Below are positions 26,295 to 35,396 of a stretch of 64,000 bases of DNA, piece by piece. Location: NCBI GenBank assembly GCA_964556705.1, contig CAZKXX010000001.1, forward strand, positions 1 through 64,000. Direction: 5' to 3'. Numbering within the stretch: position 1 is the stretch's first letter; each line of letters opens with the position of its first letter. The DNA comes from CAZKXX01 sp964556705 (GTDB lineage Bacteria > Acidobacteriota > Terriglobia > UBA7540). The translations under genes and the position numbers were made by a program. The notes below the pieces were generated by a model, which saw nothing but the letters and a program-made list of their open reading frames with translations, was not told the DNA's origin and did not search any database.

Positions 26295-27022
26295 CAGATC
26301 GCCAGTTGAAAACTCTCTCCGAGATAAATCCGCTTGACTTCGGGGTCGTTTCCAAGCTCTTCCGGCGTGCCCGTGCGAAAGATCCGCCCCTCATTAATTA
26401 TATACGCCCGGTCGGTCACGCGCAGCGTTTCCCGAACATTGTGGTCGGTCACCAGGATACCGATGCCCGAGTTCTTCAGTTGCACGATGATCTGCTGAAT
26501 ATCGAGAACGGTGAGCGGGTCGATCCCCGAGAACGGCTCGTCGAGCAGGATGAAGGAGGGCGAAATCACCAGCGCCCGCGCGATTTCCACCCGCCGCCGC
26601 TCGCCCCCCGAAAGCTGGTAGCCGAAGGTGCGTCGAACCTGCTGGAGGCCCAGCTCTTCGACCAGTTCTTCCAGCCGTTCGCGACGCTCGTGGGCGGTGA
26701 GCGGCAGCGTCTCGAGCACCGCCAGGATGTTTTCCTCCACGGTCATCTTGCGAAAGATGGAGGGCTCCTGCGGCAGGTAGCTGATGCCGTTTCTCGCCCG
26801 CAGGTACATGGGGAGATGCGTGATATCCACGCCGTCGAGGAGCACCTGGCCGTCGTCCGGGGGCGCCAGGCCGACGATGATGTAAAACGTGGTCGTCTTC
26901 CCGGCGCCGTTCGGCCCCAGCAATCCCACCACTTCGCCCTGCGCGATGCGCAGGTTCACGTCGTTAACGACCTTGCGACCTTTATAGGATTTGATGAGAC
27001 CGACTGTGGAGAGCAGTTGCAT
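26294..27022 (-). CDS. lptB: LPS export ABC transporter ATPase LptB
   Basis: A 242-residue ATPase powering LPS extraction from the inner membrane. Seen: Walker A GPNGAGKTTTFYIIVGL, Q-loop GISYLPQEPSIFRKMTVEENI (diagnostic for LptB), signature LSGGERRRVEIARAL, Walker B FILLDEPFSGIDPLTV and the H-loop ILVTDHNVRETL. It starts 6 bases after the LptC/LptA fusion and overlaps rpoN. The membrane partners LptF and LptG are not in the window. Confidence 0.97.
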   Translation of the reverse strand: MQLLSTVGLIKSYKGRKVVNDVNLRIAQGEVVGLLGPNGAGKTTTFYIIVGLAPPDDGQVLLDGVDITHLPMYLRARNGISYLPQEPSIFRKMTVEENILAVLETLPLTAHERRERLEELVEELGLQQVRRTFGYQLSGGERRRVEIARALVISPSFILLDEPFSGIDPLTVLDIQQIIVQLKNSGIGILVTDHNVRETLRVTDRAYIINEGRIFRTGTPEELGNDPEVKRIYLGESFQLAI

Positions 27023-27028
27023 CGCCGC

Positions 27029-29329
27029 TCATTGCGTCACGCGATGTTTGGACAGGGTTGGTGATTGGTCCGCTCCGTCAACCCGGAGCGTATCATCGTG
27101 AATATGGAATGTCAAACGACGGCCCGTTGTGAAGCCCTTCTCCTCATCGTAAAGCGCGGGCGGGCCGCCGGTCAGCTCGATACGCCCGTCCGCCGCGAAA
27201 TACTCGGCTCGCTCGCCGGTCGCCCGCCGCAGCGGCTGCTCGACGCGCACCCCGCCCTGCGCGACGGCGCGTTCCACCTGAGCCCCGCCGGTTGACGCGC
27301 CCTCGCCGAACTCCACGTCCATCCGGTCGGCGACCAGCGTGGTCTTCTCGGCGCGCAGCACGACGTTCCCGTGGTAACGGGCGCGCCGTCCCTGGTCGAA
27401 ATAGTCCAGCCCGTCGGCTTCGATGACCACGGGCCGCGACTCCGGCCGCCGCCCGGCCGCCGGCGCCGCCGCGCGCAAGTGCGAAGTCTTCACGCGCGAA
27501 TCGGAGCGGACGCGCCGGCTGTCCGTGAGGATTTCGAGCGCCGAGGATTCCAGCACGTCATGCCCCTGCCAGACGCGCACGTTGCCCTCGTAGCGCATCA
27601 ACTGGCTCTGGCGGTCGGCAGTCATCCGTTCCGCGAGCACGTTGGTGGGCGCGCCCGAGCCTTCGGCGCGCGCTCCGGGGTCGAGGTGCGTGGCCCGGAC
27701 TTTTCCCGCCGCCTCCGCCGTGTCCCGCGCCAGATGGAAAAAGATTCTTTCGGCGCGCAGGCGCGTGGCCTCATCCCGGAGTTCCGGCTTTCCTTCGAGC
27801 ATCAGCACTTCACGCCGCGCGTTGTATTCGGCCTGCTCGGCGCGCGCTTCGCGCTCGCCTTCTTCGAACCGATAGTTCCCCACCTGCCGCGCCACATCGA
27901 GCGTCTGCGTGTTCGGGTCGAAACTCGCCATCAATCGGTCGGCGCGGCTGATGCCCGGGTTTGCCTGCTCTCCGGCGCCGGGCGCGGGGTGGAAAACGAC
28001 TTCCGTTTCGCCCGTCCCGCGCAGAGATTCCAGGCGGTTGCCGGCGTCGAAAGCCATCCGCATCTCGCGCGCCTTCACCACGCGCCGGCCCACGCGCCGG
28101 TCCGCCGGAACAATTTCCAGCCTTCCATCCTTGAGTGCGCGCGCTTCGCGGAGGCTGCCGCCGCCGGAACGGAAAGCGAATTCGATTTCGGGCGCGGAAA
28201 GCTCCTTCGTCTCAAGCGCTGAAGCAGAAGGGAGAGAAGCCGCCACGGGCGCTGAGGGGGATTCGATCTTCAATTGGACGTCGCCAACAGCCCGGCCATC
28301 CACCGGCTGCGGAGTGCGGCCCGCGAAGCGCACGCGCCCTCCGTCGGCTCTCAGCGAGCTGATGGCGCCGCGCCGTTCGGACCGGACCGCAATGCCGCCC
28401 GCGGCTTCAGCGAGCACCAGGTTGCCGTTCTCCGCGTCAAAGTCTCCCGTCAAACGTCCCGCTGAGGCTTCCAGGCGCGCGCCTTCGCCCTCTTCGAAAG
28501 CGCGCACCGTCCCTTCGAGAGTGGCCCGTGTGATTCGATTTTCACCGTCGAGAGTGAGGATTCCGGTTGCAGAAGAAATGCGGCGCGCTCCCTGCGTGAA
28601 CTCGACCGGACCAGACAGTTGAATCGTTCCCGCGCGCTTGTCGTAGTAGGCGCGTTGGGCGTAGAGACGGACGGGCGGCGGCGGAATGCCCTCGGTCTCC
28701 GGCTGCCACTCGGCTCGCACGTCGTTTTTCAACTCCAGCCAGCCGTCGCGGGTGCCGTAAGCCAGACCGCGCGCCGTCCCCGTGGCCGAGCCGGCGCGGA
28801 AACTCACCGGTTCGTCGCTCGCTACCAGAGCGCCGCCTTCCCGCAGCGAAAGGCGTGAAGTCACCAGATGCACGGTCACGCGCCCCGGCGGCTTCGGGTC
28901 ATTCTCCGCCGGAGCGTTCAGCGTGATTTCAACTTCGCCCGAAGTGATGAGTTCGCCCGAATTCGGATTGTAGTCGCCGCGGTGGGTGCGAAGCAGGTCC
29001 CGGCGCTCGCCCCTCTTGCCGAAGAATTCCACCAGGACGTCTTCGAGCACCGTGGTCCCGCCCTCCTTGAGCGCCACGGTGCGCGCGGCATGAATCGTGA
29101 ACACGACCTGGCCCGCGTCGGACCGCGTGAACGTGTATCCGGAGAGCTGCTGTCGGACTTCCGCCGGAGGCGGAGCGGGGAGGGTTCGCGGCGGTTCGCG
29201 CCGGAACCGCCCCCAGCCGTAGTAGCCGGCAATCACCACGAGCACCGCGACGAGCGCACCGCCGACCGCCGCGCTCAGCCGCTTGCGGCGCCGCGCTTCC
29301 TCCATCCAGTTTTCAAGCCGTCTGGCCAC
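27029..29329 (-). CDS. Fused LptC/LptA-like LPS transport protein
   Basis: A 766-residue protein, far longer than LptC or LptA (each about 190). Seen: a basic N-terminus, one membrane anchor (about residues 18-39), an LptC-like segment (about 55-210; SGYTFTRSDAGQVVFTIHAARTV, THRGDYNPNSGELITSGEVEI), and then repeated OstA/LptA-type beta-strand blocks to the C-terminus (YYDKRAGTIQLSGPVEFTQG, AERMTADRQSQLMRYEGNVRVWQG, ARYHGNVVLRAEKTTLVADRMDVEF). It would form the periplasmic bridge that carries LPS to the outer membrane. It starts with GTG directly after the recJ stop and sits next to lptB. No separate lptA is visible. Confidence 0.85.
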   Translation of the reverse strand: MARRLENWMEEARRRKRLSAAVGGALVAVLVVIAGYYGWGRFRREPPRTLPAPPPAEVRQQLSGYTFTRSDAGQVVFTIHAARTVALKEGGTTVLEDVLVEFFGKRGERRDLLRTHRGDYNPNSGELITSGEVEITLNAPAENDPKPPGRVTVHLVTSRLSLREGGALVASDEPVSFRAGSATGTARGLAYGTRDGWLELKNDVRAEWQPETEGIPPPPVRLYAQRAYYDKRAGTIQLSGPVEFTQGARRISSATGILTLDGENRITRATLEGTVRAFEEGEGARLEASAGRLTGDFDAENGNLVLAEAAGGIAVRSERRGAISSLRADGGRVRFAGRTPQPVDGRAVGDVQLKIESPSAPVAASLPSASALETKELSAPEIEFAFRSGGGSLREARALKDGRLEIVPADRRVGRRVVKAREMRMAFDAGNRLESLRGTGETEVVFHPAPGAGEQANPGISRADRLMASFDPNTQTLDVARQVGNYRFEEGEREARAEQAEYNARREVLMLEGKPELRDEATRLRAERIFFHLARDTAEAAGKVRATHLDPGARAEGSGAPTNVLAERMTADRQSQLMRYEGNVRVWQGHDVLESSALEILTDSRRVRSDSRVKTSHLRAAAPAAGRRPESRPVVIEADGLDYFDQGRRARYHGNVVLRAEKTTLVADRMDVEFGEGASTGGAQVERAVAQGGVRVEQPLRRATGERAEYFAADGRIELTGGPPALYDEEKGFTTGRRLTFHIHDDTLRVDGADQSPTLSKHRVTQ

Positions 29330-31018
29330 TCAAACCTTCCGCCAGTCCCGCAGGTTCAACTGCGGAGCTGTCACACCCTGGTAAGTGGACTCTTCCAGGC
29401 GGAACGCGAGGTCCAAGCGGTCGCCCGCTCGAAGCTCCGCGCCCGCCTCCGCCCGCCGCCAGGCGAGGGCATCCAGCAACCGTTCCGCCTGCCCCACCCT
29501 CAATTTTAGATGCTTTTCCTTCAGGATGCGGGGCGGCGCCATCAGCCGCGTCTCCCGCGCCGCAAACACAGGCGCCGGATTTCCCGCGCCGTGAGGCTCC
29601 AGCCGTTCGAGTTGCCGGAAAAGTTCGTCGTCAATTTCGCCGAAGGAAATTTCTGCGTCCACGTTCAAAGCCGGTTCCAGGTCTTCCGCAGAGAGCGTGC
29701 GGCGAGCGTATTCCTCGAAGCGGCGTTCGAGCTCCGGCAGCCGCTCGGCGGGCATGGTGAATCCCGCCGCCTGCGCGTGGCCGCCGTAGCGGACGAACAG
29801 GTCGTGGGCGGAAGTCAGGGCGTCGAGAAGATGAAAACCCGGAATCGAGCGTCCCGAGCCGACGGCGACGCCATTCTCGACACCCGCCACCAGCACCGGC
29901 CGGTAAAACCGCTCCGCCACTCGCTGGGCCACGATCCCAATGACACCACGATGCCATCCCGCGCCCGAAAACAGCAGCGAGTGCCGGCACGCCAGGTCCG
30001 GCTTCCCCGCCCGGGTGTCGAGAATTTCGCCGAGGATATCGTCCTCAACGCGCTGCCGCTCGCGGTTCAACCGGTCGAGCCGTTCGGCGATTTCCTGCGC
30101 GCGCGACGCGTCCCGGGTGGTGAAGAGTTCCACCGCTTCTTTGGCGTCTTCCAGACGACCTGCGGCGTTCAGCCGCGGCGCAAGGCGAAAACCCACGTCC
30201 GTGGCCGTGACGGCGCGATGGGCGATGTCGGAGACGCGCAGTAACGCTTCCAGCCCCGCGTGCGCCGGCCGTCGCAAGCCGTCCAGCCCGAATCGCGCAA
30301 TCACGCGATTCTCACCCACCAGCGGGACGACGTCGGCGATCGTGCCGATGGCGACGATTTTCAGATACGATCGCAGCAGCCCGTCTGTCAGACGTTCGCC
30401 CAGCAGCGCCTGAGCCAGCTTGAACGCTACGCCCACTCCGGAAAGTGATTTTTCCGGATACGGGCAGTCCTCCCGCCGCGGGTTGAGGATTGCGGCTGCG
30501 GGAGGAAGCCGCTGTTCGGGAAGGTGATGGTCGGTGATGATGCAATCGAGCCCCAGTTCGCGCGCCCGCTCCAGGGCTTCGTGCTCGCGGACGCCTGTGT
30601 CCACGCTCAGAACGACGCGGTAGCCTTCCGCGGCCGCGCGTTCGAGCGCCCAGGCGCGCATGCCGTAGCCCTCCGTCATGCGGTGAGGGACGAACGGCTC
30701 AACCCTCGCGCCCAGCGCGCGCAGCGCCGTGAGCAAGACCACCGTCGCCGTGATGCCGTCCACGTCGTAGTCACCGTAGATGAGCACCTTCTCACCGCGC
30801 GCGATGGCCGCGCGGAGCCGCTCGACGGCGGCACGCATGTCCGCCATGCAATACGGGTCGTGGAATTGGTCGAGCGAAGGGTTCAGGAATCGTTCGGCAG
30901 CGGCCGGCTCGCTGAGGCCGCGCAGGACCAGCAGGCGCGCCACGAGCGGCGGAACGGCCGCCTCGCGGGCCAGCCGTTGGACAGTCTCCGGGTCAACCGC
31001 GGGAATCCGCCAGCGCAT
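29330..31018 (-). CDS. recJ: Single-stranded-DNA-specific exonuclease RecJ
   Basis: A 562-residue DHH-family 5'-3' exonuclease for recombination and mismatch repair. Seen: VLIYGDYDVDGITATVVL (motif I), VVLSVDTGV, DCIITDHHLPE (motif III, DHH), NPRREDCPYPEKSLSGVGVAFKLA, and the DHHA1 part with GAGWHRGVIGIVAQRVAERFYRPVLV and GSGRSIPGFHLLDAL, RYGGHAQAAGFTM. I chose the ATG at 31018 (MRWRIPAV), where family similarity begins; the open frame continues to a TTG at 31060. The stop is followed at once by the LptC/LptA start. Confidence 0.97.
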   Translation of the reverse strand: MRWRIPAVDPETVQRLAREAAVPPLVARLLVLRGLSEPAAAERFLNPSLDQFHDPYCMADMRAAVERLRAAIARGEKVLIYGDYDVDGITATVVLLTALRALGARVEPFVPHRMTEGYGMRAWALERAAAEGYRVVLSVDTGVREHEALERARELGLDCIITDHHLPEQRLPPAAAILNPRREDCPYPEKSLSGVGVAFKLAQALLGERLTDGLLRSYLKIVAIGTIADVVPLVGENRVIARFGLDGLRRPAHAGLEALLRVSDIAHRAVTATDVGFRLAPRLNAAGRLEDAKEAVELFTTRDASRAQEIAERLDRLNRERQRVEDDILGEILDTRAGKPDLACRHSLLFSGAGWHRGVIGIVAQRVAERFYRPVLVAGVENGVAVGSGRSIPGFHLLDALTSAHDLFVRYGGHAQAAGFTMPAERLPELERRFEEYARRTLSAEDLEPALNVDAEISFGEIDDELFRQLERLEPHGAGNPAPVFAARETRLMAPPRILKEKHLKLRVGQAERLLDALAWRRAEAGAELRAGDRLDLAFRLEESTYQGVTAPQLNLRDWRKV

Positions 31019-31126
31019 CGAGTTGGCTGGAATCCTGACAGAGCGCGCGCGGGGATGCAACCCCCGGGCCGCAACTCGCAGTGGCGGAATGAAAGCTGCA
31101 AGGCTTTCCGGAAAGAATCGCCGTCC

Positions 31127-32185
31127 TCAGGCGTGGATGCCCTCGCCCGCCACCGCGATGCTGTTGCGCGTCGTGTTCTTGACGAGGTACATCGCCTCGT
31201 CGGCGAGCTTGAGGATTTCCTTGCGCGTGCGGCCGTCGGTGGGAAACGAGGCAACGCCGAAACTGGCCGTGACCTTGATGTTCAGGTTTTCGTCGGTGAA
31301 GAACACCTTGGAATTCAGCAGGTCGCGAAGACGGTGGACGACCTGGAGGGCGTTCTTCTTCGAGGTCTGCGGCAGCAGGACCACGAACTCGTCCCCGCCG
31401 TAGCGGAAGGCGTAGTCAATCAGGCGGAGGTGCCCCTTGATAATGTCTCCGATCATCCAGAGGAGTTTGGAGCCCACGAGGTGCCCGTAAGTGTCGTTCA
31501 CCTGCTTGAAGTGATCGAGGTCGAGGAAGATGACCGAGAACTCGTAACCGTAGCGCGTCGAGCGGTAAATTTCCGCGTCCAGCACGAAGTTCAAGTGGCG
31601 GGCGTTGTAGAGTGCCGTGCAATCGTCGGTGATGGTCAGCTCGTGGATGCGCTGGACGTATCGGGCGTTTTCGAGCGCGATGGCCGCGTAATCGGCCAGG
31701 CTTTTGAGGATGGGGATGTCTTCCTTCTTGAAACTCTCGCGGCCCAGGCAGTTGATGAGTTCAATGACGCCCAGCACGCGTTCCTTGCCCTTGATGGGCA
31801 CGCAGACCACCGAGCGCGTGTTGATTTGCGTCAGCTCGTCGAAGCGCGACGTGAACCGCGCGTCGCGCTTCACGTCCTCCACCAGCACCGGCTCGCCCTG
31901 CTGCGCCACCCAGCCGGCGATGCCTTCGCCGAGCTTCAGCCGCACGTCCTTCAGCTTGTCGGCCCCGGCCCCGATGGCAATCTCGAAATAGAGTTCGTTC
32001 GTGCGCTCGTCCAGCATCAGCAGCGACCAGGTGTCGGGCTGGAGAAGGTCGCTGATCTTCTCCATCACGGTCTGAAGGATCTTCTGGAGATCGAGCGTCG
32101 AAGCGAGCGCCTTCCCCACCTCATGGAACAGAGAGAGGCGTTCGATTTGCCGCCGAAGTTCGGTGATTTCGTCTTTCGGGTCCAT
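31127..32185 (-). CDS. GAF-domain diguanylate cyclase
   Basis: A 352-residue cytosolic protein. An N-terminal coiled segment leads into a GAF sensory domain (about residues 20-170; LLQPDTWSLLMLDERTNELYF, CVPIKGKERVLGVIELIN) and a C-terminal GGDEF domain with intact RYGGDEF at residues 263-267. RLID at 254-257 is five residues before GGDEF, the exact place of the product-inhibition I-site. It should make c-di-GMP with feedback control. The ligand of the GAF domain is unknown. It is first in the recJ-lpt-rpoN block, 109 bases before recJ, and divergent from the RodZ-like gene. Confidence 0.95.
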   Translation of the reverse strand: MDPKDEITELRRQIERLSLFHEVGKALASTLDLQKILQTVMEKISDLLQPDTWSLLMLDERTNELYFEIAIGAGADKLKDVRLKLGEGIAGWVAQQGEPVLVEDVKRDARFTSRFDELTQINTRSVVCVPIKGKERVLGVIELINCLGRESFKKEDIPILKSLADYAAIALENARYVQRIHELTITDDCTALYNARHLNFVLDAEIYRSTRYGYEFSVIFLDLDHFKQVNDTYGHLVGSKLLWMIGDIIKGHLRLIDYAFRYGGDEFVVLLPQTSKKNALQVVHRLRDLLNSKVFFTDENLNIKVTASFGVASFPTDGRTRKEILKLADEAMYLVKNTTRNSIAVAGEGIHA

Positions 32186-32341
32186 CCGAAAACGAGAACT
32201 TCCTTTCCCTGAAGAAGTTGCTAATCTTTTAGACTATCGGCCGCAGCTTTTCAACCACTTTTTGGAATCAGCCCTTCCGGGCCCGGAGGGAAGCCGGTCA
32301 CCCTGCCCGCCCTCCCGGGCCGAGGCGGAATAACGCGGGAA

Positions 32342-32370
32342 TTGACACTCACGGAAGGCGGCCCTATCAT
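32342..32370 (+). promoter_or_regulatory. Strong sigma-70 promoter of the RodZ-like gene
   Basis: TTGACA at 32342-32347 and TATCAT at 32365-32370 with a 17-base spacer. The predicted transcription start (about 32377) lies after the ATG at 32375, which argues for the start codon at 32411. Confidence 0.8.
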
Positions 32371-32410
32371 CTGAATGGATTTCCTTCGAAACCCGGTCGA
32401 GAGTGGGGCG

Positions 32411-33238
32411 ATGGGCTCCTTCGGCGAAAACCTCCAACGCGAGCGTGAGATGCGCGGCGTGACGCTCCAGGAGATTTCCGCCGCCACGAAGATCAGCGTG
32501 CGTTTTCTAGAAGCGCTGGAGAAGGAGCAGTTCGGCAAGTTGCCCGGGGGCATCTTCAATCGCAGCTTCGTCCGCGCCTACGCCAGCTACTTGGGTCTCG
32601 ACGAGGACCACGTCATCGCCGAATTCCAACTGGCCGCCGACCCCCGGGGCGAGGTCGATCTCGGCCGCCTGGCCGCCCAACGGCCCCGGCCGGTACGGGA
32701 GAAGGCCCGGGGGCCGTGGCTGGCGATTCTGCTGGCCGTCCTGATGCTGACGGGAGGCTACGCCGTCTATCACTATTCGCGGGGAACGGCTCCAACCGGC
32801 GCCCAGGTTGCGGACATCGCTGCGCCCTCCGGCGAGAAGCCGCAGGCGGAGACTTTGGCCGCGCCGGGCGGCGCCGAAGCGGCATGGGCCGGACCGGAAA
32901 CTCCCGGGGAGTCTCTCCCTTCCTCGTCCGAAAATCAGTCCTTGAGCCAGGAGGCCGTGCCGGTTCCCAGTGCCGAGGAGGGCCTGGTCCTCCAGATCGC
33001 GGCGACGGAACGCTCCTGGGTGGCCGTGGACGCTGACGGCAAAACGACCCTTCAGCGCGTCCTCGAGCTGAACGAGATTCAGACGCTGCGGGCCAAAGAA
33101 TCGTTCGATATTACCACGGGAAACGCTCAGGGCATTATCCTGACGCTGAACGGCGAGACGTTGAAACCGTTGGGGCGCCGCGGCGAGGTGAAAACGATCC
33201 ACCTGACGCGCGCCGATGTGAAACGAAGTTCCCCCTGA
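32411..33238 (+). CDS. RodZ-like helix-turn-helix membrane protein
   Basis: A 275-residue protein. Seen: an HTH of the RodZ type (about residues 1-70: FGENLQREREMRGVTLQEISAATKISVRFLEALE, GGIFNRSFVRAYASYLGLD), a basic segment, one membrane helix (about 103-122), a long Ala/Pro/Glu-rich periplasmic linker, and a C-terminal DUF4115-type beta domain (ATERSWVAVDADGKTTLQRVL, FDITTGNAQGIILTLNG). RodZ links MreB to the cell-wall synthesis machinery. The start at 32411 has GAGAGTGGGG upstream and agrees with the promoter position. The following repeat protein begins near or in its stop codon region and is probably cotranscribed. Confidence 0.85.
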   Translation: MGSFGENLQREREMRGVTLQEISAATKISVRFLEALEKEQFGKLPGGIFNRSFVRAYASYLGLDEDHVIAEFQLAADPRGEVDLGRLAAQRPRPVREKARGPWLAILLAVLMLTGGYAVYHYSRGTAPTGAQVADIAAPSGEKPQAETLAAPGGAEAAWAGPETPGESLPSSSENQSLSQEAVPVPSAEEGLVLQIAATERSWVAVDADGKTTLQRVLELNEIQTLRAKESFDITTGNAQGIILTLNGETLKPLGRRGEVKTIHLTRADVKRSSP

Positions 33239-33318
33239 GGAACAGGATCATTCCCAGCCGGCTCCTTGAATCTCTGCGCGACGGGACGGCTCCCGAGGTC
33301 GTTCGCCGCAAGGCGGCG

Positions 33319-34128
33319 ATGGGCGACCTGCCTCTGCGCCTCAGCGAGAAGATCGAAGCGCTGGTTTTCCTCTCCCGGTCAGGTGACGAAGCGATTCGCA
33401 ACACCGCTTTCTACACCCTCCAGACCTGGAAGGCGGAAGATCTCGATCAGATCCTTTCGAGCCCGGAGACGCCGGCGGAGGTCCTCGACTTCAGCGCCAA
33501 CCATCTGGCGCGCGAGCGGCCCGAGCTGCGCGAGGCGATCCTTCGCAACCCCGCCCTTCCGCCCGACCTGCGCGATTGGGTTGGTTCGCTGACGCAAATG
33601 CAGGCACTCGAAGAAGTCGTCGTCCAGCCCGCGCCGGAACCCGCCGAGGCCGGTCTGGAAGGCGAGGAGGGAGCTGACCCCGAACGGGTCACGCTGTTAC
33701 AGCGGATCGGCCGGCTGACCACCGCGGAGAAGATCAAGCTGGCGCTTACGGGGAATCAGGAGGAACGGCTGGTGCTGATTCGCGACTCGAACAAGATCGT
33801 GGCGCGGGCCGTCCTTCAGTCCCCCAAGCTTTCCGACCAGGAAATCGAGAACATCGCCTCGATGAAGAACGTCACCGAAGAAGTCCTTCGCCTGGTGGCC
33901 ATGAACCGCAAATTCATGAAGAGTTACGCGGTGATCCGCCAGCTTGTCAACAACCCGCGCACGCCCATCGACGTTTCCCTGCCGCTCTTGAACCGCCTGA
34001 ACGACCGCGACCTCAAAGGAGTCTCCATCAACAAGAACGTGCCGGATGTCATTCGCGGCATGGCCATCAGAGCCATCAAGCAGAAGGCCGAAGCCAACAA
34101 GCCGAAGCTGCCGGGCAAGGGACACTGA
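33319..34128 (+). CDS. Helical-repeat protein of unknown function
   Basis: A 269-residue soluble protein from the first ATG. It is built of helical repeats resembling HEAT or leucine-rich-variant arrays (LSEKIEALVFLSRSGDEAIRNTAFYTL, LTTAEKIKLALTGNQEERLVLIRD, IENIASMKNVTEEVLRLVAMNRKF, VIRQLVNNPRTPIDVSLPLL). An acidic Pro/Glu linker splits it near residue 100. The frame stays open upstream to the RodZ stop and reads as plausible protein (IIPSRLLESLRDGTAPEVVR), so the true start may be a rare codon near 33250. It shares an operon with the RodZ-like gene and ends at a good terminator. I do not recognise a named family. Confidence 0.85.
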   Translation: MGDLPLRLSEKIEALVFLSRSGDEAIRNTAFYTLQTWKAEDLDQILSSPETPAEVLDFSANHLARERPELREAILRNPALPPDLRDWVGSLTQMQALEEVVVQPAPEPAEAGLEGEEGADPERVTLLQRIGRLTTAEKIKLALTGNQEERLVLIRDSNKIVARAVLQSPKLSDQEIENIASMKNVTEEVLRLVAMNRKFMKSYAVIRQLVNNPRTPIDVSLPLLNRLNDRDLKGVSINKNVPDVIRGMAIRAIKQKAEANKPKLPGKGH

Positions 34129-34180
34129 ACCGTCGGGCCGGGCTTCAGCCTTCCCTCGTTCCTCGCTCACCGTTTATCCT

Positions 34181-34214
34181 GACTCCGCCGAGGAGTCTTC
34201 GTTTTTGCTTTTTG
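34181..34214 (+). terminator. Rho-independent terminator of the RodZ-like operon
   Basis: Stem GACTCC (34181-34186) with GGAGTC (34192-34197), 5-base loop, followed by ttcgtttttgcttttt. It lies 53 bases after the repeat-protein stop. Confidence 0.8.
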
Positions 34215-34270
34215 AGTTTCGGATCTCGGTGAAATCGGACAGGCCTCTGGGCTGAGGGCCCGGGGAGGAG

Positions 34271-35317
34271 CTACTTTCCGGCAATTCTCGAAATGAAGAG
34301 TTCAATGAATCGCCGCGCGTCAACGCCGACAGCGACGCGGGCGTTGGGTTCGAGTTTCTCGACCCCTTCGACGACGTAGCGGTCGCCGCGCAGGACTTTG
34401 CGGTCCGAAGTGTTCTGCCGGCTGGCCACGGTCTGGCCGCGAGTGAATTCGCCGCGCGTCTCAATTTCCACGCGCATTTCCTGCGTCTCAACCAGGCCGC
34501 GGTCGATGACCGCGCCGACGGCGAGCGGGTCGTGCATGGGTGTTCCCGTGGAGCCCAGTTTTTCCGCCAGGCCCACCAGAAATTTCAGCACGTTGACCGC
34601 ACAGTCGTTTTGCGGGCCGCGCGTTCCGGCCAGCCGCTCGAGATCCGCGCGCGTGAAGAGCGTCCGCTGAGTCACGTCCAGCCCCACCATGGTCAGCGGC
34701 CACCCGGCTTCGAAGACCGCTCGCGCGGCCTCCGGATCGTTGTGGATATTCGCTTCCGCCACCGCCGTAACGTTCCCGCCCGACAGCGCCCCGCCCATCA
34801 GGACGACTTCCTTCACCAGCGGCACGATGGCGGGGTCTTTTTGAATCGCCAGCGCGAGGTTTGTCAGCGGGCCGACGGGCACCAAAGTGATTTCCTGCGG
34901 ATATTTGCGGACCAGTTCGATGATGAGGTCGGGAGCCGAGCGCGAGTCGGCGCGGCAGGCCGGCGCGGGGAGTTCGACCTCGCCGAGCCCGTTCCGTCCG
35001 TGAAAAAATTCCGCGGTTGTCAGCTTCTGAGCGAGCGGCTGCGCGGCGCCATGCGCCACGGGCACGTCGCAGCGTCCGGCGACCGAAACCAGTTTCAGCG
35101 CGTTCTCGACGCCCTGCTCGACGACGACGTTTCCCGCGACGACGGTCAACGCCTGAACGTCGAGTTCCGGCGAATTCAGCGCCAGCAGGATCGCCAGCGC
35201 ATCGTCGGCGCCCGGGTCGGTGTCGAGAATGATTTTCTGCCGCGGCGGCGCCCCGAAAGCCCACAGAGCGGGAAGCAGCACGCTCCCCACCAGAAGCGTC
35301 CAGTTCGGCAATCTCAC
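34271..35317 (-). CDS. Exported nucleoside hydrolase
   Basis: A 348-residue enzyme of the inosine/uridine-preferring family, which splits the N-glycosidic bond of ribonucleosides. Seen: the calcium-binding DTDPGADDALAILLAL, NVVVEQGVENALKLV, LVPVGPLTNLALAI, VVLMGGALSGGNVTAVAEANIHNDPEAARAVF and MHDPLAVGAVID. I chose the GTG at 35317: GGAGG stands 7-8 bases upstream and the resulting N-terminus is a clean signal peptide (RLPNWTLLVGSVLLPALWAFGA). Longer starts at 35347 and 35359 exist. Export suggests salvage of external nucleosides. It converges with the terminator above. Confidence 0.92.
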   Translation of the reverse strand: MRLPNWTLLVGSVLLPALWAFGAPPRQKIILDTDPGADDALAILLALNSPELDVQALTVVAGNVVVEQGVENALKLVSVAGRCDVPVAHGAAQPLAQKLTTAEFFHGRNGLGEVELPAPACRADSRSAPDLIIELVRKYPQEITLVPVGPLTNLALAIQKDPAIVPLVKEVVLMGGALSGGNVTAVAEANIHNDPEAARAVFEAGWPLTMVGLDVTQRTLFTRADLERLAGTRGPQNDCAVNVLKFLVGLAEKLGSTGTPMHDPLAVGAVIDRGLVETQEMRVEIETRGEFTRGQTVASRQNTSDRKVLRGDRYVVEGVEKLEPNARVAVGVDARRFIELFISRIAGK

Positions 35318-35396
35318 GATGACCGCCTCCAGCTCCGCGAACCCCATGTCCGTTGGCACCTTGGAGTGGGAAAAACAGCGCGGGTGAATTTGCCGC

